Origin: JAFGXT01 sp963677165
GTDB lineage: Bacteria; Verrucomicrobiota; Lentisphaeria; Victivallales; SZUA-371
Direction: 5' to 3'
DNA: 64,000 bases
Assembly (NCBI GenBank): GCA_963677165.2
Contig: CAXXSX010000002.1
Coordinates: 5,394,001-5,458,000, forward strand
The position numbers and the translations under genes are program-made. Below are positions 26,449-35,792 of this stretch, piece after piece; positions within the stretch are counted from its first letter, which is position 1, and each line of letters starts with the position of its first letter. A model generated the notes under the pieces. The model saw nothing but the letters and a program-made list of their open reading frames with translations, ran no database searches and was not told the origin of the DNA.

Positions 26449-28212
26449 TTATTTTAGGTCTACTAGGATTTTTGCATTCTGTTGTTCAGCTAGATGAAAT
26501 GCTCTATAAATTTTTCTCCCATCAGGTAGCGTTACGACTACATGGTAATTGCCGCCGAACCCCCTAAAAGTAAATTTTCCATCACTGTCAGTATGTCCAG
26601 TCTCTTTTGTTCTAAACTCTTCAAGAATCAATTTTTTCAAACCTTCATAAGCAGGCTTTACGGTCAAATCTTTGCGAACAAGTCCACCGCCTTTCATAAA
26701 CGCAGTTCCTTCCGCAAAATCCCAATAGCCAATAACCGCAATCGCAGGATGGCCGAAGCATATCCGGTAAAAATCAAGCAAGTAATCTCTCTGTGCCTTT
26801 TCAGTCCATTTTCCTCCAAATGCAGATTGACGAATTGGGCTGCCATCGGATGGAACTTCCAGTTCTGTAATGTGCAGTTTTAATCCGAGTTTCGCATATT
26901 TATCCAGGTAGAACCGAATCTGATCTAACGGGAGACGCCCACGAGCAGGAACATGTGCCTGAAGTCCAATGGCATCAATCGGAATTTTTCGCTTCAATGC
27001 CTCATCAATCACCTTGTAAAATAGTTCAAACCCATTAGCCAATACTGCATTGTCATTAATAACCAGAGTTGCTTTCGGGTCACATTCTCGTGCCCATTTG
27101 TATGGCTGATCAACTTTTAATCCAGCAATCCCATGCCCCGGTTCGTTCACAATATCCCACATCGCGACTTTCCCACGAAACCTCGTCAATAAGCCACAGA
27201 CTCGCTTTTTTTGCTGCGCCAAGGTTGGAATAGTGGTCTTTACCCAGGCCGGGTTGATTGGAAAATCCCATAAGACTGGATGTCCCTTAACTTTTATTCC
27301 CAAGGGATTAGCCCAGTTGTATACATTCTCAGTTTCCCAGTAGCGGGGATGTCCTTCTTTTGCCTCATAACTCTTCCAGTACAGCCAAGTTGTCGCCAGA
27401 TTGAAAACGTCGGCAAATAACTTTCGATGACGTTTCGATTGTTCAGGATCTTTAAAATTTGTAAACGCATAGATGTTGGCTCCGAATAAAAAATCCTGGC
27501 TAATTTGAGTCAATGAAACCTTCGCATCTTTTACGGGAATTCCTTGTGCGTCTTTTACCATAATGGTACAAGTTCCCTTCCGATAAAGCTCAATTCCCTT
27601 CTTGCTGAGCTCCATTGCTTTCTTTTCGCGATGGCGACAGTCCTGGACCCATTTCTGGTGCGAGGAAAGGGTTACCTTGCCCCGCTTAGGATTCTTCGCG
27701 GCTATTTCAATTGAACGAAAGTGTTTTTTCAACACCAAATTGAATAAAGGATTTTTTCTTGATTTTTCTTTGGTACTGTAATCAACAGCCATATCCCTCA
27801 ACGCCATGGCATTCTTTCCGGTTTTCACTGGCCAAATGGAAGCAAATGTAATCTTATGAACTCCTGCGGGAATTTCGACATCAAACACATAAAAGCGTTT
27901 ACTCGAATTGACATTGCCAGTGACTTTTAAGAAATTATCCACCAAGACTCCGACAAGTGGGAATTTTCCCTTATCAAACGGTTTGCTGGTGTTAAGCCGT
28001 ATTTGGTAAATTCCTTGCTTCGGAAAACTGAAATAATCTCCAATGCATCCAGAAGCAGAGTGTAACCATCCTTTGGGCATCAGGCAGTGAATAGCATTGC
28101 CATCATGGATGCCGATTTGTTGAACCTTAGCTTTGGAACATTGTAGAATTGCCCCCTTCAGTGGTAAGCAAAAGAACAAAAAAAGAGTTGTTATATAAAT
28201 TATATTACGCAT
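26449..28212 (-). CDS. Secreted GH10 endo-1,4-beta-xylanase-like protein
   Basis: A signal peptide (MRNIIYITTLFLFFCLPLKG) is followed by a roughly 200-residue N-terminal region and then a GH10 barrel: FLFGANIYAF, VKGHPVLWDFP, MWDIVNEPG with the acid/base Glu and HITELEVPS with the nucleophile Glu. A short beta-rich C-terminal domain closes the protein. GH10 enzymes cleave the xylan backbone outside the cytoplasm. An AGGAG box supports the start. It is separated by about 70 bp from the DUF5054 gene and is co-oriented with the pseudopilin genes upstream. Confidence 0.88.
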   Translation of the reverse strand: MRNIIYITTLFLFFCLPLKGAILQCSKAKVQQIGIHDGNAIHCLMPKGWLHSASGCIGDYFSFPKQGIYQIRLNTSKPFDKGKFPLVGVLVDNFLKVTGNVNSSKRFYVFDVEIPAGVHKITFASIWPVKTGKNAMALRDMAVDYSTKEKSRKNPLFNLVLKKHFRSIEIAAKNPKRGKVTLSSHQKWVQDCRHREKKAMELSKKGIELYRKGTCTIMVKDAQGIPVKDAKVSLTQISQDFLFGANIYAFTNFKDPEQSKRHRKLFADVFNLATTWLYWKSYEAKEGHPRYWETENVYNWANPLGIKVKGHPVLWDFPINPAWVKTTIPTLAQQKKRVCGLLTRFRGKVAMWDIVNEPGHGIAGLKVDQPYKWARECDPKATLVINDNAVLANGFELFYKVIDEALKRKIPIDAIGLQAHVPARGRLPLDQIRFYLDKYAKLGLKLHITELEVPSDGSPIRQSAFGGKWTEKAQRDYLLDFYRICFGHPAIAVIGYWDFAEGTAFMKGGGLVRKDLTVKPAYEGLKKLILEEFRTKETGHTDSDGKFTFRGFGGNYHVVVTLPDGRKIYRAFHLAEQQNAKILVDLK

Positions 28213-28324
28213 ATATTTCTCCTGATGTTTCTAAAAAGTAATTCCGCTTGTTTCTAATTAATAGTCATATTCCGTACTTACGCTCTGAAATTTTAAATAT
28301 TATATCATTCCGCGTAAGAGGTTA

Positions 28325-28990
28325 TCACCATTTTGTGTACGTTTTTCCGTCACTCCATGGATATTTATCAAATTGATTCCACACCGTAGGCAATTTTGCT
28401 GTTCCCATAACGCTTGAATTCAATGTGCTAACATGTCCATCCCAATAAAGTACATTTGCTTGACCATCATGGCGGAACATTGTTGCTTTAACATCTTGGG
28501 TACGGCAGATACGACCCTGGGCCCGACCTGGGTTCCCATCAATCATAGAGATGATCCGTTCTGGCTGAATTTGTAAATAAGGACGAATCTTTGATTCCTT
28601 GTCATCCTGTCCTTTACGACCGGAAAGCATATGGGCATTTACTTGCAGTGTAGCTTGTTGTCCACTCTTGAATGGAGCTGAAGACTTCATCTCATACGCA
28701 GGACAATTTAATATCTCAGGAATAGTCCCGGGTTTCCATTCAATAATTTTTCCAAACGATACAGTCCAATAAGGGTAACTTGGACCGAAGCTATCTATTG
28801 GAGTGAGTCCGTCAAAGTGATCTAAGTACGAATTCCAATAACTCCCTAATTGTTTTAAGTTACCAGCACATTGGATGGCTTTCGCTTTTGCTTGAATTCC
28901 GCTTAGAATAGGGAATGAAATATTGGCAAATATTACAATAATCACGATAACAATGATGAGTTCTATAAATGTGAATTTATTTTTTTTCAC
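28325..28990 (-). CDS. Pseudopilin-like secreted protein (type II secretion/DUF1559-like), copy 3
   Basis: A 221-residue product with a GTG start. The class III signal KNKFTFIELIIVIVIIVIF keeps the Phe-Thr-x-Ile-Glu pattern cut by prepilin peptidase, but the following segment is altered (ANISFPILSGIQ instead of ASMLLPAL). The C-terminal NVLYWDGHV motif is the DUF1559 H-x-DG type. It is clearly paralogous to the next gene upstream (29027-29701), sharing KQLGxYWxSYLD and TLQVNAHMLSG. Such proteins are very abundant in PVC genomes; their function is unsettled. Confidence 0.82.
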   Translation of the reverse strand: MKKNKFTFIELIIVIVIIVIFANISFPILSGIQAKAKAIQCAGNLKQLGSYWNSYLDHFDGLTPIDSFGPSYPYWTVSFGKIIEWKPGTIPEILNCPAYEMKSSAPFKSGQQATLQVNAHMLSGRKGQDDKESKIRPYLQIQPERIISMIDGNPGRAQGRICRTQDVKATMFRHDGQANVLYWDGHVSTLNSSVMGTAKLPTVWNQFDKYPWSDGKTYTKW

Positions 28991-29026
28991 GATGAGTTTC
29001 TCTTTTCTAATTAAATAATTTCGAAA

Positions 29027-29701
29027 TTATTTCCAACCTTTTGCATAGTTTTTTCCATCGCTCCAAGGATATTTATAAAAATCATTCCATGCTGTCGGCA
29101 ACTCTGATGAGCCTATAATTGTTGCTTTTAACGCATCCACATGTCCATCCCAATAAAGTACATTGGCTTGCTTATTATGGCGAAACATTATTGGAGAAAC
29201 GGTTTGACTTGTGCAGATACGTCCTTGAACCCGTCCTTCCGAGATTCCATCAATCATAGAAATGACCTGGGAAGGTCTTGCTTGCATGTAAGGTTTGATT
29301 TTAGAGGTTATATCATTTTTCCCGACAAGACCTGAAAGCATATGGGCATTTACTTGCAATGTAGTTAGTTGTCCAGTCTTATATGCATTCGATGTTGGCA
29401 TTGTAAATGATGGGCATGACAGAAGCCGGGGTACAGATCCTGGCTTCCATCCAATAAATTCTCCAAAGGTCATAGTCCAATATGGGTAACTAGCTCCGGT
29501 ACTATCTGTCGGTGTGATTTCATCATAACTATCTAAATATGAAGTCCAATAATTTCCGAGTTGTTTTAAATTATTAGTACATGAGATTGCTTTTGCCTTA
29601 TTTCGCGCGTTACCTAAGGCAGGAAGTAACATACTTGCTAATATTGCGATAATTGCAATAACCACAAGAAGCTCGATAAGCGTGAATGTGTTCTTTTTCA
29701 T
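29027..29701 (-). CDS. Pseudopilin-like secreted protein, copy 2
   Basis: The 224-residue product has a textbook prepilin head MKKNTFTLIELLVVIAIIAI and the usual LASMLLPAL continuation, a globular domain with few cysteines, and the NVLYWDGHV DUF1559-type end. It is 36 bp upstream of its paralogue, so tandem duplication is likely. A GAGGGA box precedes the ATG. It is part of the run between the GntR-type regulator and the GH10 gene. Confidence 0.88.
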   Translation of the reverse strand: MKKNTFTLIELLVVIAIIAILASMLLPALGNARNKAKAISCTNNLKQLGNYWTSYLDSYDEITPTDSTGASYPYWTMTFGEFIGWKPGSVPRLLSCPSFTMPTSNAYKTGQLTTLQVNAHMLSGLVGKNDITSKIKPYMQARPSQVISMIDGISEGRVQGRICTSQTVSPIMFRHNKQANVLYWDGHVDALKATIIGSSELPTAWNDFYKYPWSDGKNYAKGWK

Positions 29702-29873
29702 TTTTCTAATTCCCTCATTTTAATGTGTTTAATGCTAATAATTGATTGTCCTGAAAAACGTATTTCCCACGGACCGAATAATTTGAACTGTTTGTATTTA
29801 CACTTCTCCATTGCCATGCTATTATTATTTCCCTGACAAGTAAAAACTGATTCATGGATGAATTGCCTCTTGA

Positions 29874-30644
29874 TTAGTTCATTCCTCCTCCATAACAATT
29901 GAATATGTTCCAGATTTTTGTCGAATTACGAAAGGCAGTCTCTCCCCATGGAACTCGTTCCGAATGCCCGTCACAAAAGTAGAATACTGTGCTTTTCCCA
30001 TGTCGGGGGCTTGGTACAGCGGCCCAATCCAAGGCAGATACTCCAGGATAGATTTTATATAACATACCAGTATTACCGCCAACACCTAAACTCGTTGAGT
30101 CACCCAAAAGCACCGACATTGAAGGCGAAAACTTTAATTGAGAAAGCTTGCGACGTTTTCCGTCATTCTCGTTATTAAAATTGGTTCCATCAGAAGCATA
30201 TAGATTCATTCCATATCCAGCGTTTGCTCGATATCCGGTCATATAAGGATCGCGTTCAGGGCATGTTGTAATCAAACCTGGTTTACGCTCCCAATGTGTA
30301 TTGTTATTCTGAACCTGTGAACCGTTCATATATTTAACACGCAAGTAATCGGTCCAATTGCAACAGTCCACCTGATCCAATGTTTGCCGTACTGAAAGCA
30401 TGTAGTCGTCATAATCGTCAGAATATGATGCCAAAGCTAGTCCCAATTGTTTTTGATTATTTACACATGCTATCATTCGTGCTGTTTGTCGAGAACGCTG
30501 TAAAGCTGGCAGTAACATAGCGGCGAGAATTGCTATGATCGCTATTACAATCAAGAGTTCTATGAGTGTGAAAATTTTATTTTCAACACTTTTCTTGATT
30601 TTAAAATTTGTTATTAAAAAGAATTTTTTTCCCAAGAATTTCAT
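29874..30644 (-). CDS. Pseudopilin-like secreted protein, copy 1
   Basis: The 256-residue product has an extended N-terminus (about 20 basic residues) before FTLIELLIVIAIIAI. It then has LAAMLLPALQRSR, KQLGLALASYSDDYDDYM and a VFYFCDGHSERV end. It is more distant from copies 2 and 3 than they are from each other. An AGGAAG box precedes the ATG. It lies 30 bp downstream of the GntR-type regulator and may be co-transcribed with it. The 172-bp gap to copy 2 holds no gene. Confidence 0.87.
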   Translation of the reverse strand: MKFLGKKFFLITNFKIKKSVENKIFTLIELLIVIAIIAILAAMLLPALQRSRQTARMIACVNNQKQLGLALASYSDDYDDYMLSVRQTLDQVDCCNWTDYLRVKYMNGSQVQNNNTHWERKPGLITTCPERDPYMTGYRANAGYGMNLYASDGTNFNNENDGKRRKLSQLKFSPSMSVLLGDSTSLGVGGNTGMLYKIYPGVSALDWAAVPSPRHGKSTVFYFCDGHSERVPWGETAFRNSTKIWNIFNCYGGGMN

Positions 30645-30674
30645 TTTCTTTCTTCCTTTAAGATAAGTGAAACG

Positions 30675-31757
30675 TTAGACTTCACAGCATTTGAATGGCA
30701 AATACAAAGTTTTTGGCATTGCTCGTCCTGAAAAGAAATCTCGTAATATTTTAGAAATCTTGTAACTATACATCGGTTGATAATATGTATAATGAAACTC
30801 AGAATTTCCGCTTTCATTCTCGTCTATCGGAAAGAGACTGATCAGTTTTGGAGATGCCAGTGCTTCAGATTGCAGTGATCGCCAAAGATTAATACAGCCG
30901 ACCATATCCAAAATAACCGAGGGTTTACGCAAATTAACTTCATTTAGCATCATACGGGAAATCCATGAAGGAAACGGCGCCTCCGGTAATTGTATAACCT
31001 GTTCGCATGAGAGAGGGATTTTGCGTTTTTCAAACGCTGTTTTCAGTGCATCATACCGTTCAGTATATGGAGCATACACTGAAACTCCAGAGAGAACCAT
31101 AAGCCCCTTGAGTTCTTCATCGCTTAAATGCTTGACTACGTCTTCTACCATACCGCTTTCATCGTGAAGGACTGCAGGAACTTGAATTCCAGGCTGACGG
31201 CGTTTGAAAATTAATTGTCGAAATTTCTGTTGCTGGAGTTGAACAATAAACGATGTCTCCTGAGGTCCGTTATAAAACCAAACCAGAGAATCAAGTTTGT
31301 TATCGGTAACCAGTGTCTCTGGAGAGGTCATTGCGTATTCCTGCCACTGTGTATAGGTAAAGATCATGAGCTGAAAGGAATCTGGTCCCAATGCACTAAA
31401 AATATCATCAAGAATGCACCGATAATCCCATGTTGCGTCCTCACGTGAGCTCCAGGGAGAAAGAATAACTCCAATTCGGCTTTTACCTGGTTGAGCTGGA
31501 ACAGTCAAATTTCCAGGACATTCTTTAACAAACGTACCGACTCCGGGAAGCGTTTCAAGAATATTCTCATTACAAAGGCGCTTGATCGCCATTCTAGCTG
31601 TTACTTGGCTGACTCCTGCTTGCTCGGCAATTTCCCGATTTGATGGCAAACGTTCTCCAATGTCCAATTGACCTGAAACAAGTACTTTTTTCAGAGTGTC
31701 GGCTAATGTCCGTGATAAGTTGCCATGAGTTGCATTGTAAGTAAAGTTTAATTTCAC
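30675..31757 (-). CDS. GntR-type winged-helix regulator with LacI/PBP-like effector domain
   Basis: The N-terminal GntR wHTH reads LADTLKKVLVSGQLDIGERLPSNREIAEQAGVSQVTARMAIKRL, given here only as landmarks (SNREIAEQAG, VSQVTARMAI); it is followed by about 270 residues resembling a periplasmic-binding-protein sensor fold (RIGVILSPW at its start). Such regulators sense sugars and control nearby glycoside hydrolase genes. GTG 31757 is chosen because an AAGGAA box lies upstream and the earlier in-frame ATGs (31832, 31808) would add only a hydrophobic stretch unlike the family. It heads the leftward carbohydrate locus. Confidence 0.8.
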   Translation of the reverse strand: MKLNFTYNATHGNLSRTLADTLKKVLVSGQLDIGERLPSNREIAEQAGVSQVTARMAIKRLCNENILETLPGVGTFVKECPGNLTVPAQPGKSRIGVILSPWSSREDATWDYRCILDDIFSALGPDSFQLMIFTYTQWQEYAMTSPETLVTDNKLDSLVWFYNGPQETSFIVQLQQQKFRQLIFKRRQPGIQVPAVLHDESGMVEDVVKHLSDEELKGLMVLSGVSVYAPYTERYDALKTAFEKRKIPLSCEQVIQLPEAPFPSWISRMMLNEVNLRKPSVILDMVGCINLWRSLQSEALASPKLISLFPIDENESGNSEFHYTYYQPMYSYKISKILRDFFSGRAMPKTLYLPFKCCEV

Positions 31758-31832
31758 CAGGATTATTCCTTGCTCATTTAATTTCGATAACACTATGATT
31801 GTAACCATAAAACAAACGAGCAGCAATGTCAA

Positions 31833-32201
31833 TATTTCGGCAATATTTTGAGAAATATTATTTTTAAGTCAAAATAAGCTGGAGCTCACAATATTGAATT
31901 AGTCTCAAAGGACATTTATTCATCGAAAGCATCGGTTAAAGCCGGTGGCAGATCGGAGGAGACGGTAAGGACCCGTAGAGTACAAAAACTAAATCAATAG
32001 ATTTTTGGGGCAATTTTTAGACAATTTTCGTTGCTTTGAAATTCGTAAAGATTGGATGCTTGGATATTATGGAAAGATGTCCGGGAAGATTCCGATTTAT
32101 CATTCGCTTTTCATGGCGAAAATAACAGTTTTTCCCATAATCCGGGTACAGCAGAGTCGCCGGGTTATACCGGAATGACAATAGCTGGCAGAAAAAGCAG
32201 T
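31833..32201. other. Gene-free region between regulator and transposase fragment
   Basis: These 369 bases hold no convincing ORF, RNA gene or inverted terminal repeat. They lie on the 3' side of the transposase fragment and may contain what is left of its mobile element, but I see no boundary. Confidence 0.35.
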
Positions 32202-32792
32202 TCAGGCGGCGGCGCGATAGTAATACTTTAAAAGGCCGCCAAGACGTTCTTGTTTTTTGATTTTTCCGGTATTTGTTCCAACTGTTTTGTTTGGAAATGG
32301 AATTGTATTATCAAGTCCCTGGTGATTCCGTTCATGATGATAATGCGCAAGGTATTCTCGAAGAACATATCGTAAAGATTTTTTTCCGAACAGAACTTGT
32401 TTTTCCAATACCTCCGTTTTTACTGATTTTACCCAGCGTTCCGCGAATGCGTTTAAATTGGGCGACCTCGGAGGAATTTTTAATGGTTTGATACCTGATG
32501 ATTTCAGGATTGCATCGAACTGCGCCGTATATTTTGTATCACGGTCATGAATCAAATATTTCGCGCCTTCCATTTCACCATCCCAGCCAGTCAAATTCCG
32601 GGCAGCCTGTGCCATCCATTCACCATTCGGATGAGGAGAGATGCCTCCAATAACGACTCTTCTGGTTTTAATCTCAATGAAGAACAATACGTAATATGTA
32701 ACCAGCCCGAGTGATGTCCATACTTCCGCAGAGAAAAAGTCTGTTGCCCAAATCACATCTTTATGGGTTCTAATGAACTCGGCCCATGACAT
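32202..32792 (-). pseudogene. Integrase-core (rve) transposase, N-terminally truncated
   Basis: The 196-residue frame contains the full DDE catalytic core: Asp in IWATDFFSAEVW, Asp in LIHDRDTKYTAQF and Glu in LNAFAERWVKS. It also has the HYHHERNHQGLDN tail typical of IS481/IS3-like integrase proteins in PVC bacteria. Relatives are usually well over 300 residues and begin with a helix-turn-helix region, which is missing here; the frame is closed by a stop just upstream. No flanking inverted repeats are visible, so this is most likely an immobile remnant. Confidence 0.75.
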
Positions 32793-32907
32793 ACCGCCTC
32801 ATTTATAGGATATATTAATTTTTCGATTTTATTTCTAATATTGTTGAATATATTCGATCGCACGTTTATGGTTGGTTATAGAATAATGATTATTCGGGGG
32901 TTTTGTT

Positions 32908-33441
32908 ATGAAAAAAATTCTTACTCTGCTACTTATGACTTTTTCTGTACTCCTGTGTCATGGCAGAGAAAAATTCACGTTAACTTCCACTAATTTCAAG
33001 AACGGCGGTTTTATTCCGCAGCGTTTTACAAAGTACGGCGAAAACATTTCTCCGCAATTATCCTGGAGCAATGTTCCGCCTTCCACGCAATCATTTGTAA
33101 TCAGCTGCGTTGACACCAATCCCGTCGCAAACAACTGGGTTCACTGGATGATCATTAACCTTCCCGCCAATATATCTTATATAGATCAGGGAGCCTCCGG
33201 TGGAAGCCTGCCGATTGGCGCGAAAGAACTAGGCAACTCGTTCGGACATATCGGCTACGGCGGCCCCAAACCACCCAATAAAACCGGAGTTCATAATTAC
33301 GTATTCACGATTTACGCGTTAAACGTAAAAAATTTGAACGTTTCTAAAAGATACATCCCGGCAAAAAAACTAACTATCCTGCTGAGAGGAAAAGTAATAC
33401 GCAAAGCCGTCCTTATCGGTAAATACGAGCAAAAACTGTAG
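32908..33441 (+). CDS. Exported YbhB/YbcL-family (PEBP-like) protein
   Basis: A signal peptide (MKKILTLLLMTFSVLLCHG) is followed by a complete bacterial PEBP/RKIP-like domain: GENISPQLSWSNVP, NPVANNWVHWMI and GYGGPKPPNKTGVHNYVFTIYAL. At 177 residues it matches YbhB/YbcL plus signal. The biochemical role of the bacterial members is not settled; they bind small anionic ligands in a conserved pocket. It is followed after 14 bp by another exported protein gene with its own AGGAG box, so the two probably form an operon. Confidence 0.9.
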   Translation: MKKILTLLLMTFSVLLCHGREKFTLTSTNFKNGGFIPQRFTKYGENISPQLSWSNVPPSTQSFVISCVDTNPVANNWVHWMIINLPANISYIDQGASGGSLPIGAKELGNSFGHIGYGGPKPPNKTGVHNYVFTIYALNVKNLNVSKRYIPAKKLTILLRGKVIRKAVLIGKYEQKL

Positions 33442-33455
33442 AACAGGAGAAGTAA

Positions 33456-34313
33456 ATGCGAAAATTCATTACTGCACTGATATTAATTGCGGTTGCGGTA
33501 TTGCTCCGCGCGGAAGATATAAAAACGACTGACGGCACCGTTTATCAAAATGCCACAATAGTCAGTTCTAACCCAACCGGCATTGACATCAGTTACCAGA
33601 AAAACGACAAAACTGTTTTAAAAGGAATCAGGTTCGAAATACTGCCGGAATCAATTCAAAAAAGATACGGTTATGATCCAGAGGCAAGTAAAAAGTTTGA
33701 CCAGGACGTGACAAAATACCAAAGAAATGACCTTGACCATAACATTGCCTCAAGAAAAGGCAGCACCAAAAGCTATTATATGGCGACAGACCGCCGGGAT
33801 CTGAAAGCTATCGTTTATGCTTATCGCCGCTCAGTAACTGTATCCCCCATCGGAGGCGATGACAAAGGAAGCGTTGTCATGGTCAACGAACTACTATCGG
33901 GCAAACCAATCAATGCAGATCTGATATATATCGAAGGATTAAAAATAAAAACCGGCTCCTGGACCGGAATGATTTATCCTACCGCTGTAAAAATCAGGAT
34001 AGACGGTTTCAACTTCGGGATGCGGGTATTCTCAACCAATCTCACCCGCTCAACTGAAATCCTGGCAGAAAATATGATGCCGTCATCAGACGACGATGAA
34101 GAGGAAAGCAGTCCGGCAATCGTAGGATCAAACAAACCCGATGATACCACCAGTGTTGATGTTGAACTAACCCCTTACGACAATGAACCTATTTCTATTG
34201 TTACAGGTTCATTCGGCACCTATATCGGCGGAGTGTATTATCCCAAGTGGCGTCCCCGCCCTCCCCGTCCTCCAAAACCAAGACCGAAACCAAAACCGAA
34301 AAGCAGCCGTTAA
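33456..34313 (+). CDS. Exported protein with proline-rich basic tail
   Basis: The 285-residue product has a signal peptide (to about residue 19, LLRAED) and an N-terminal module KTTDGTVYQNATIVSSNP...ILPESIQKRYGYDPE, a motif repeatedly seen at the start of PVC secreted proteins. The middle is of unknown fold. The last 25 residues are almost only Pro, Arg and Lys, suggesting contact with an acidic polymer or wall component. No function is assigned. It sits in an operon with the PEBP-like gene. Confidence 0.7.
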   Translation: MRKFITALILIAVAVLLRAEDIKTTDGTVYQNATIVSSNPTGIDISYQKNDKTVLKGIRFEILPESIQKRYGYDPEASKKFDQDVTKYQRNDLDHNIASRKGSTKSYYMATDRRDLKAIVYAYRRSVTVSPIGGDDKGSVVMVNELLSGKPINADLIYIEGLKIKTGSWTGMIYPTAVKIRIDGFNFGMRVFSTNLTRSTEILAENMMPSSDDDEEESSPAIVGSNKPDDTTSVDVELTPYDNEPISIVTGSFGTYIGGVYYPKWRPRPPRPPKPRPKPKPKSSR

Positions 34314-34481
34314 AAGCAGTATAGAAACAAGAGCATAAAAAAAACACCGGTAATCATAGCGAAAAAGAACTTTTTTCGTATAGATTCTGGAAATTTGGTC
34401 AAAACAGTGTACTTTCATAAGCATCTTATAGATAATTACAATCAATCATCCACATAACATTTCAAGAGGAAAGATGTAACT

Positions 34482-35732
34482 ATGGGTTATGACAAAATAA
34501 AAGTCCCGACCGGTGAAAAAATAACGGTGGGCGAAGGCGGAAAACTTATTGTTCCGGATAATCCGGTAATAGCGTTTATCGAAGGAGACGGAATCGGACC
34601 GGATATCACGACCGCAAGTATGATGATCTGGGATGCCGCAATCGAAAAAGCTTACGGCGGCAGCCGCAAGATTTCCTGGATGGAAATTTACGCCGGTGAA
34701 AAAGCCAACCAAGTTTACGGCGAAGGCACTTGGCTCCCACCGGAAACGATTGAAGCTGTAAAAGACTACAAAGTAGCGATCAAAGGACCTTTGACCACTC
34801 CGGTAGGCGGCGGCATCAGATCCCTGAACGTGGCACTTCGCCAGGAACTCGATTTATACGTATGCCTGCGTCCGGTCCAGTATTTCCAGGGAGTTCCTTC
34901 TCCGGTAAAATCCCCGGAAAAGACCGATATGGTAATCTTCCGTGAAAACTCAGAAGATATTTATGCCGGTATTGAATGGAAATCCGGTTCGGCAGAAGCC
35001 CAAAAAGTAATCAACTTCCTGCAGGATGAAATGGGCGTTGATAAAATCCGCTTTCCGGAAACCTCCGGTATTGGCATCAAACCGATTTCCAAAGAAGGAA
35101 CCGAACGCCTGGTACGCGCCGCGATCAAATACGCATTGGAAAATAATCGCAAAAACGTTACAATTGTCCACAAGGGCAATATCATGAAATTTACGGAAGG
35201 CGGCTTCAAAGACTGGGGATATGATCTGGTTCGCAAGGAATTCTCAGATGTCGCAATCCCGGCTCCGGACTGCGACTGGAATGCCCCTGAAGGTAAAATG
35301 CTGGTAAAAGACTGCATCTGCGATGCTTTCCTCCAACAAATCCTTACCCGCCCGGCTGAATACGATGTAATCGCCACCATGAATCTTAACGGCGATTACG
35401 TTTCCGATGCCCTGGCAGCGTGTGTCGGCGGTATCGGTATCGCTCCTGGTGCCAATATCAATTATGAAACAGGTCTGTCTATATTCGAAGCAACCCACGG
35501 AACCGCTCCGAAATATACCGGAATGAATAAGGTTAATCCTTCTTCTCTGGCTCTGTCCGGTGAAATGCTGCTGCGTCATATTGGGTGGACAGAAGCAGCC
35601 GACCTTGTAATCAAAGGCATAGAGAACGCCATTACAAACAAGACCGTAACTTATGACTTCGCCAGATTGATGGAAGGCGCGGAAGAGGTATCTTGCTCGG
35701 GATTTGCCGAAGCCGTTGTCAAAAACATGTAA
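34482..35732 (+). CDS. icd: Isocitrate dehydrogenase (NADP+)
   Basis: This cytoplasmic TCA enzyme converts isocitrate to 2-oxoglutarate. The 416-residue length and motifs match the E. coli-type homodimer: FIEGDGIGPDITTASM, GPLTTPVGGGIRSLNVALRQ (including the regulatory Ser loop), VIFRENSEDIYAGIEW and NLNGDYVSDALAACVGG. An AGAGGA-type box precedes the ATG. The gene is followed by its own strong terminator, so it is a single unit. Confidence 0.95.
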   Translation: MGYDKIKVPTGEKITVGEGGKLIVPDNPVIAFIEGDGIGPDITTASMMIWDAAIEKAYGGSRKISWMEIYAGEKANQVYGEGTWLPPETIEAVKDYKVAIKGPLTTPVGGGIRSLNVALRQELDLYVCLRPVQYFQGVPSPVKSPEKTDMVIFRENSEDIYAGIEWKSGSAEAQKVINFLQDEMGVDKIRFPETSGIGIKPISKEGTERLVRAAIKYALENNRKNVTIVHKGNIMKFTEGGFKDWGYDLVRKEFSDVAIPAPDCDWNAPEGKMLVKDCICDAFLQQILTRPAEYDVIATMNLNGDYVSDALAACVGGIGIAPGANINYETGLSIFEATHGTAPKYTGMNKVNPSSLALSGEMLLRHIGWTEAADLVIKGIENAITNKTVTYDFARLMEGAEEVSCSGFAEAVVKNM

Positions 35733-35743
35733 CTTGAATCAAT

Positions 35744-35776
35744 AATGCGCCGAGAAAAAAAACGGCGCATTTTTTT
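35744..35776 (+). terminator. Rho-independent terminator of icd
   Basis: Arms aatgcgccg (35744-35752) and cggcgcatt (35763-35771) with an A-rich loop, followed by a T run to 35776. The AGGAGG box of the next gene begins two bases later. Confidence 0.9.
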
Positions 35777-35792
35777 CAGGAGGGTATAAAAT

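Noticed and set aside
28270..28320. Inverted repeat cttacgc/gcgtaag upstream of the GH10 gene
   Set aside because: The arms are only 7 bp and about 27 bases apart in an AT-rich spacer with no T run, so it is too weak to call as terminator or operator.
29698..29898. 66-codon minus-strand frame between pseudopilin genes
   Set aside because: It overlaps both neighbours' ends, has no RBS and no recognisable sequence.
32202..32792. Complete insertion sequence around the integrase-core frame
   Set aside because: The N-terminal part is missing and no terminal inverted repeats or target duplications can be seen.
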